A DNA stretch of 6,501 nt. Origin: Streptomyces katrae. GTDB taxonomy: Bacteria; Actinomycetota; Actinomycetes; Streptomycetales; Streptomycetaceae. Of the stretch, positions 6,101 through 6,501 are shown piece by piece. Where the stretch lies: the NCBI RefSeq assembly GCF_000966975.1, contig NZ_JZWV01000887.1, positions 1 through 6,501 of the forward strand, written 5' to 3'. The notes beneath the pieces were generated by a model. The model made no database searches, was not told the DNA's origin, and saw only the letters and a program-made list of their open reading frames with translations. How positions within the stretch are numbered: the first letter of the stretch is position 1; the number at the start of each line of letters is the position of its first letter. A program made the position numbers and the translations under genes.

Positions 6101-6501
6101 CCCGGCCCGACAGCCTGCGTTCCGTGCTGGACGGGCTGCTGGCCCGGGGCGAGGAACCCGCCGTCTACGTGCACGCCCTCGCGGCGCAGCCCTGGCCGGA
6201 GGCCACCCCCGACACGGTGGAGTCGCAGGCCGCCGCGGGCGTGGAGAGCGCGTACGCCCTCGTCCAGACGGTGGTCCGGCACTCCCGGCTGCGCCTGCCC
6301 GCCCGTTTCCTGCTGCTCGCCGCGCAGGCCGCCGACGTGTCCGGCGGCGAGAGCGTCAACCCGGCCAAGGCGGCGCTCGCCGGGCTGGCCCGGACCGTAC
6401 CGCTCGAAGTGCCCGGCGCGCAGTGCATGCTGCTCGACGTGTCACCGGGCACGGACGCGGACCTGATCACCCAGCAGGTGCAGGAGCCGCAGTGGCCCGC
6501 G
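3133..6501 (+). CDS. Type I modular PKS KS-AT-KR..., 3'-partial
   Basis: This frame is open for 1123 codons from ATG 3133 to the window end with no stop, so the gene continues beyond it. Domains in order, by residue, are KS (21-450), KS-AT linker (451-546), AT (about 547-836), post-AT linker with LPGYPYQRERHW (877-888), a Pro/Ala/Glu-rich stretch (about 890-936), and the start of a KR region (about 937 onward). KS and AT catalytic residues are all present: C191, H327 and H371 in the KS, S638 and H739 in the AT. The protein should take the chain from the upstream PCP, add a malonate-derived two-carbon unit and probably reduce the ketone. An ACP and the catalytic KR half are expected downstream but are not visible. 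No dehydratase or enoylreductase motif lies between AT and KR. The start is supported by the RBS at 3118-3122 and by the usual short leader before the KS. It is co-transcribed with the NRPS gene by overlap. Confidence 0.96.
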   Translation, partial: MNPPQKQDMDVTTGEQTAAPVAIVGMAGRFPGARDLEEFWLALSEGEDCFSTLGDEELRAAGVEEHHLADPHYVRRVPLLEDADRFDAAFFGMTPREASMRDPQQRLFLELAHSALEDAGYDAFAVPGTVGVYGGAASNRYAEFNIRANKELAARAGALSLDIYNNNDYVASTASYRLGLTGPALSVATACSTSLVAVHLACEALRSGECDVALAGGTEIELPYGHGYRWAPGSIYSQDGVCRPFDAKANGTVFGNGGGVVVLKLLADALADGDPVRAVIRGSAVTNDGADRVSFSAPGVDGQTRAVVEAMTVAGLGPGDVDYVEAHGTGTDIGDSIEIEALTSAYRFLAEDGRPAPASVALGSVKSNIGHLGPAAGVAGLIKTVLCLEHGELVPTVHFTEPNPKLNLDATPFRVVSQRDVWPGGGERPRTAAVSSFGVGGTNAHVLLEQGPAARPGTPADGPELLVWSARTEPAEAEVRRRLARHLTWQGEDAFVDTVSTLRGGRTAHRERRAAVAGSARDAVALLSGTEGRGVIRPAEGAAARPVALLFPGQGSQRPEMAAGLMGYDGTFTETMRRCLDTVAGLGLDLEPAWRGPHAAELLGRTEYAQPLLASVGVSLAAMWRAWGVSPVALLGHSVGELVAAVVAGVTGLEDGLRLVTARAQAMQAMPAGSMLAVSLGEREARELLGIADGVVPAAVNGPRQSVLAGPAEAIAEVEARLVAEGVQCKLLATSHAFHSPAMAPAAERFLEAFDGVSLSAPRIPVVSAATGLPMTDEQAVDPAFWAGQLTTPVLFGPALARLLDGQRLTTLEAGPGRALSTLARRHGADALAVPGLGPAGSDREAVLAAAGALWTEGHDLRWEAVGPARPARRISLPGYPYQRERHWISPPAPTAPQESGTIVPEAERPAAVDTHGRPAAAPEAAPVAEATPPPVPSPLSVMRWEELPTGTRPPRHRSSVALALLPQDPDAARHVTAVLGRAGHRVVPARPDSLRSVLDGLLARGEEPAVYVHALAAQPWPEATPDTVESQAAAGVESAYALVQTVVRHSRLRLPARFLLLAAQAADVSGGESVNPAKAALAGLARTVPLEVPGAQCMLLDVSPGTDADLITQQVQEPQWPA
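3193..4482 (+). other. Ketosynthase (KS) domain
   Basis: This domain performs decarboxylative Claisen condensation of the incoming chain with the extender unit. It begins VAIVGMAGRFPGA and ends around GTNAHVLLEQ. The nucleophile Cys191 is in TACSTSLV (codon 3703-3705), His327 in EAHGTGT (codon 4111-4113), and Lys366 and His371 in VKSNIGHL (His codon 4243-4245), so the domain should be active. The residue two before TACS is Val and the next is Ala, where canonical modular KSs have V-D; ATACSTSLVAVHLA and FDAKANGTVFGN are features I associate with KSs of hybrid NRPS/PKS lines that accept from a PCP. That clade call is inference. Cys in place of Gln or Ser rules out a loading-type KSQ. Confidence 0.95.
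4483..4770 (+). other. KS-AT linker
   Basis: About 96 residues join the KS to the AT. The stretch has the usual content of this linker: LLVWSAR near its start and a HRERRAAVAGSARDA segment before the AT. It is structural and has no catalytic motif. Confidence 0.75.
4771..5640 (+). other. Acyltransferase (AT) domain, malonyl-type
   Basis: This domain loads the extender unit from its CoA ester to the module's ACP. It starts VALLFPGQGSQ. The nucleophile Ser638 is in GHSVGEL (codon 5044-5046), the conserved Arg663 is in the TARAQAM helix (codon 5119-5121), and the catalytic His739 is in HAFHS (codon 5347-5349). By the established specificity rules, HAFH and a Val rather than Gln after GHS both point to malonyl-CoA; methylmalonyl-type ATs carry YASH and GHSQG. 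Length is normal, so this is a cis-AT module. Confidence 0.93.
5761..5796 (+). other. Post-AT linker motif
   Basis: LPGYPYQRERHW matches the conserved PxYPFxRxRYW segment that wraps back on the KS-AT unit in type I PKSs. In dehydratase-containing modules the DH starts soon after it. Here a Pro/Ala/Glu-rich linker of about 47 residues follows (5800-5940), and no HxxxGxxxxP motif is seen. Confidence 0.85.
5941..6501 (+). other. Ketoreductase structural subdomain (start of KR), partial
   Basis: After the linker, SPLSVMRWEEL resembles the first strand of a KR structural subdomain. A degenerate Rossmann-like fold follows (VALALLPQD, then VYVHALA, then ARFLLLAAQA), with the characteristic segment NPAKAALAGLARTVPLEVPG (6358-6417) and then CMLLDV. 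This matches the non-catalytic N-terminal half of type I KRs (NPxxAxLxGLxRxxxxExP...DL). The catalytic half, with the NADPH-binding GxGxxG and the Ser-Tyr-Asn residues, would lie beyond position 6501, so activity and stereochemical type cannot be judged. A C-methyltransferase here is unlikely, because no SAM-binding motif is visible. Confidence 0.75.

Overview
The window is very GC-rich. Third codon positions in both reading frames are almost always G or C, and I saw no TTA codon in the second frame. This points to a high-GC actinomycete, probably Streptomyces or a relative; that assignment is inferred from base composition and gene type only. The whole window is coding sequence of a hybrid nonribosomal peptide synthetase / polyketide synthase (NRPS/PKS) assembly line on the + strand. 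There is no intergenic gap, RNA gene, mobile element or CRISPR array.

Positions 2-3136 hold the 3' part of an NRPS gene whose start lies upstream of the window. It encodes one module: condensation (C, about 26-1255), adenylation (A, about 1319-2746) and peptidyl carrier protein (PCP, about 2770-2977), then a Pro/Ala/Arg-rich tail. Positions 3133-6501 hold the 5' part of a type I modular PKS gene, open to the window end. It encodes ketosynthase (KS, 3193-4482), a linker, a malonyl-type acyltransferase (AT, about 4771-5640), a post-AT linker, and the start of a ketoreductase region (KR structural subdomain, about 5941 onward). The two genes overlap by four bases (ATGA, 3133-3136), so they are very likely one operon and translationally coupled.

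Inferred joint function: the A domain loads an amino or carboxylic acid onto the PCP, and the C domain joins it to the upstream chain. The PKS then takes the chain from the PCP, extends it by one malonate unit and, if the KR is complete downstream, reduces the new ketone. The product segment would be a beta-hydroxy (statine-like, gamma-amino-beta-hydroxy) unit. No dehydratase lies between AT and KR.

The most unusual part is the A domain. Its core motifs resemble those of the fungal alpha-aminoadipate reductase Lys2 rather than typical GrsA-like A domains (HDPxxRD at A4, xHxTP before A5). Its extracted pocket code begins D-P-R-H, and its A3 phosphate loop has lost the usual Lys-Gly. The C domain also has a variant HHxxxDQ active-site motif. 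I did not find a wholly new type of system here; the novelty lies in the substrate and activity of this module and in how the two proteins dock.
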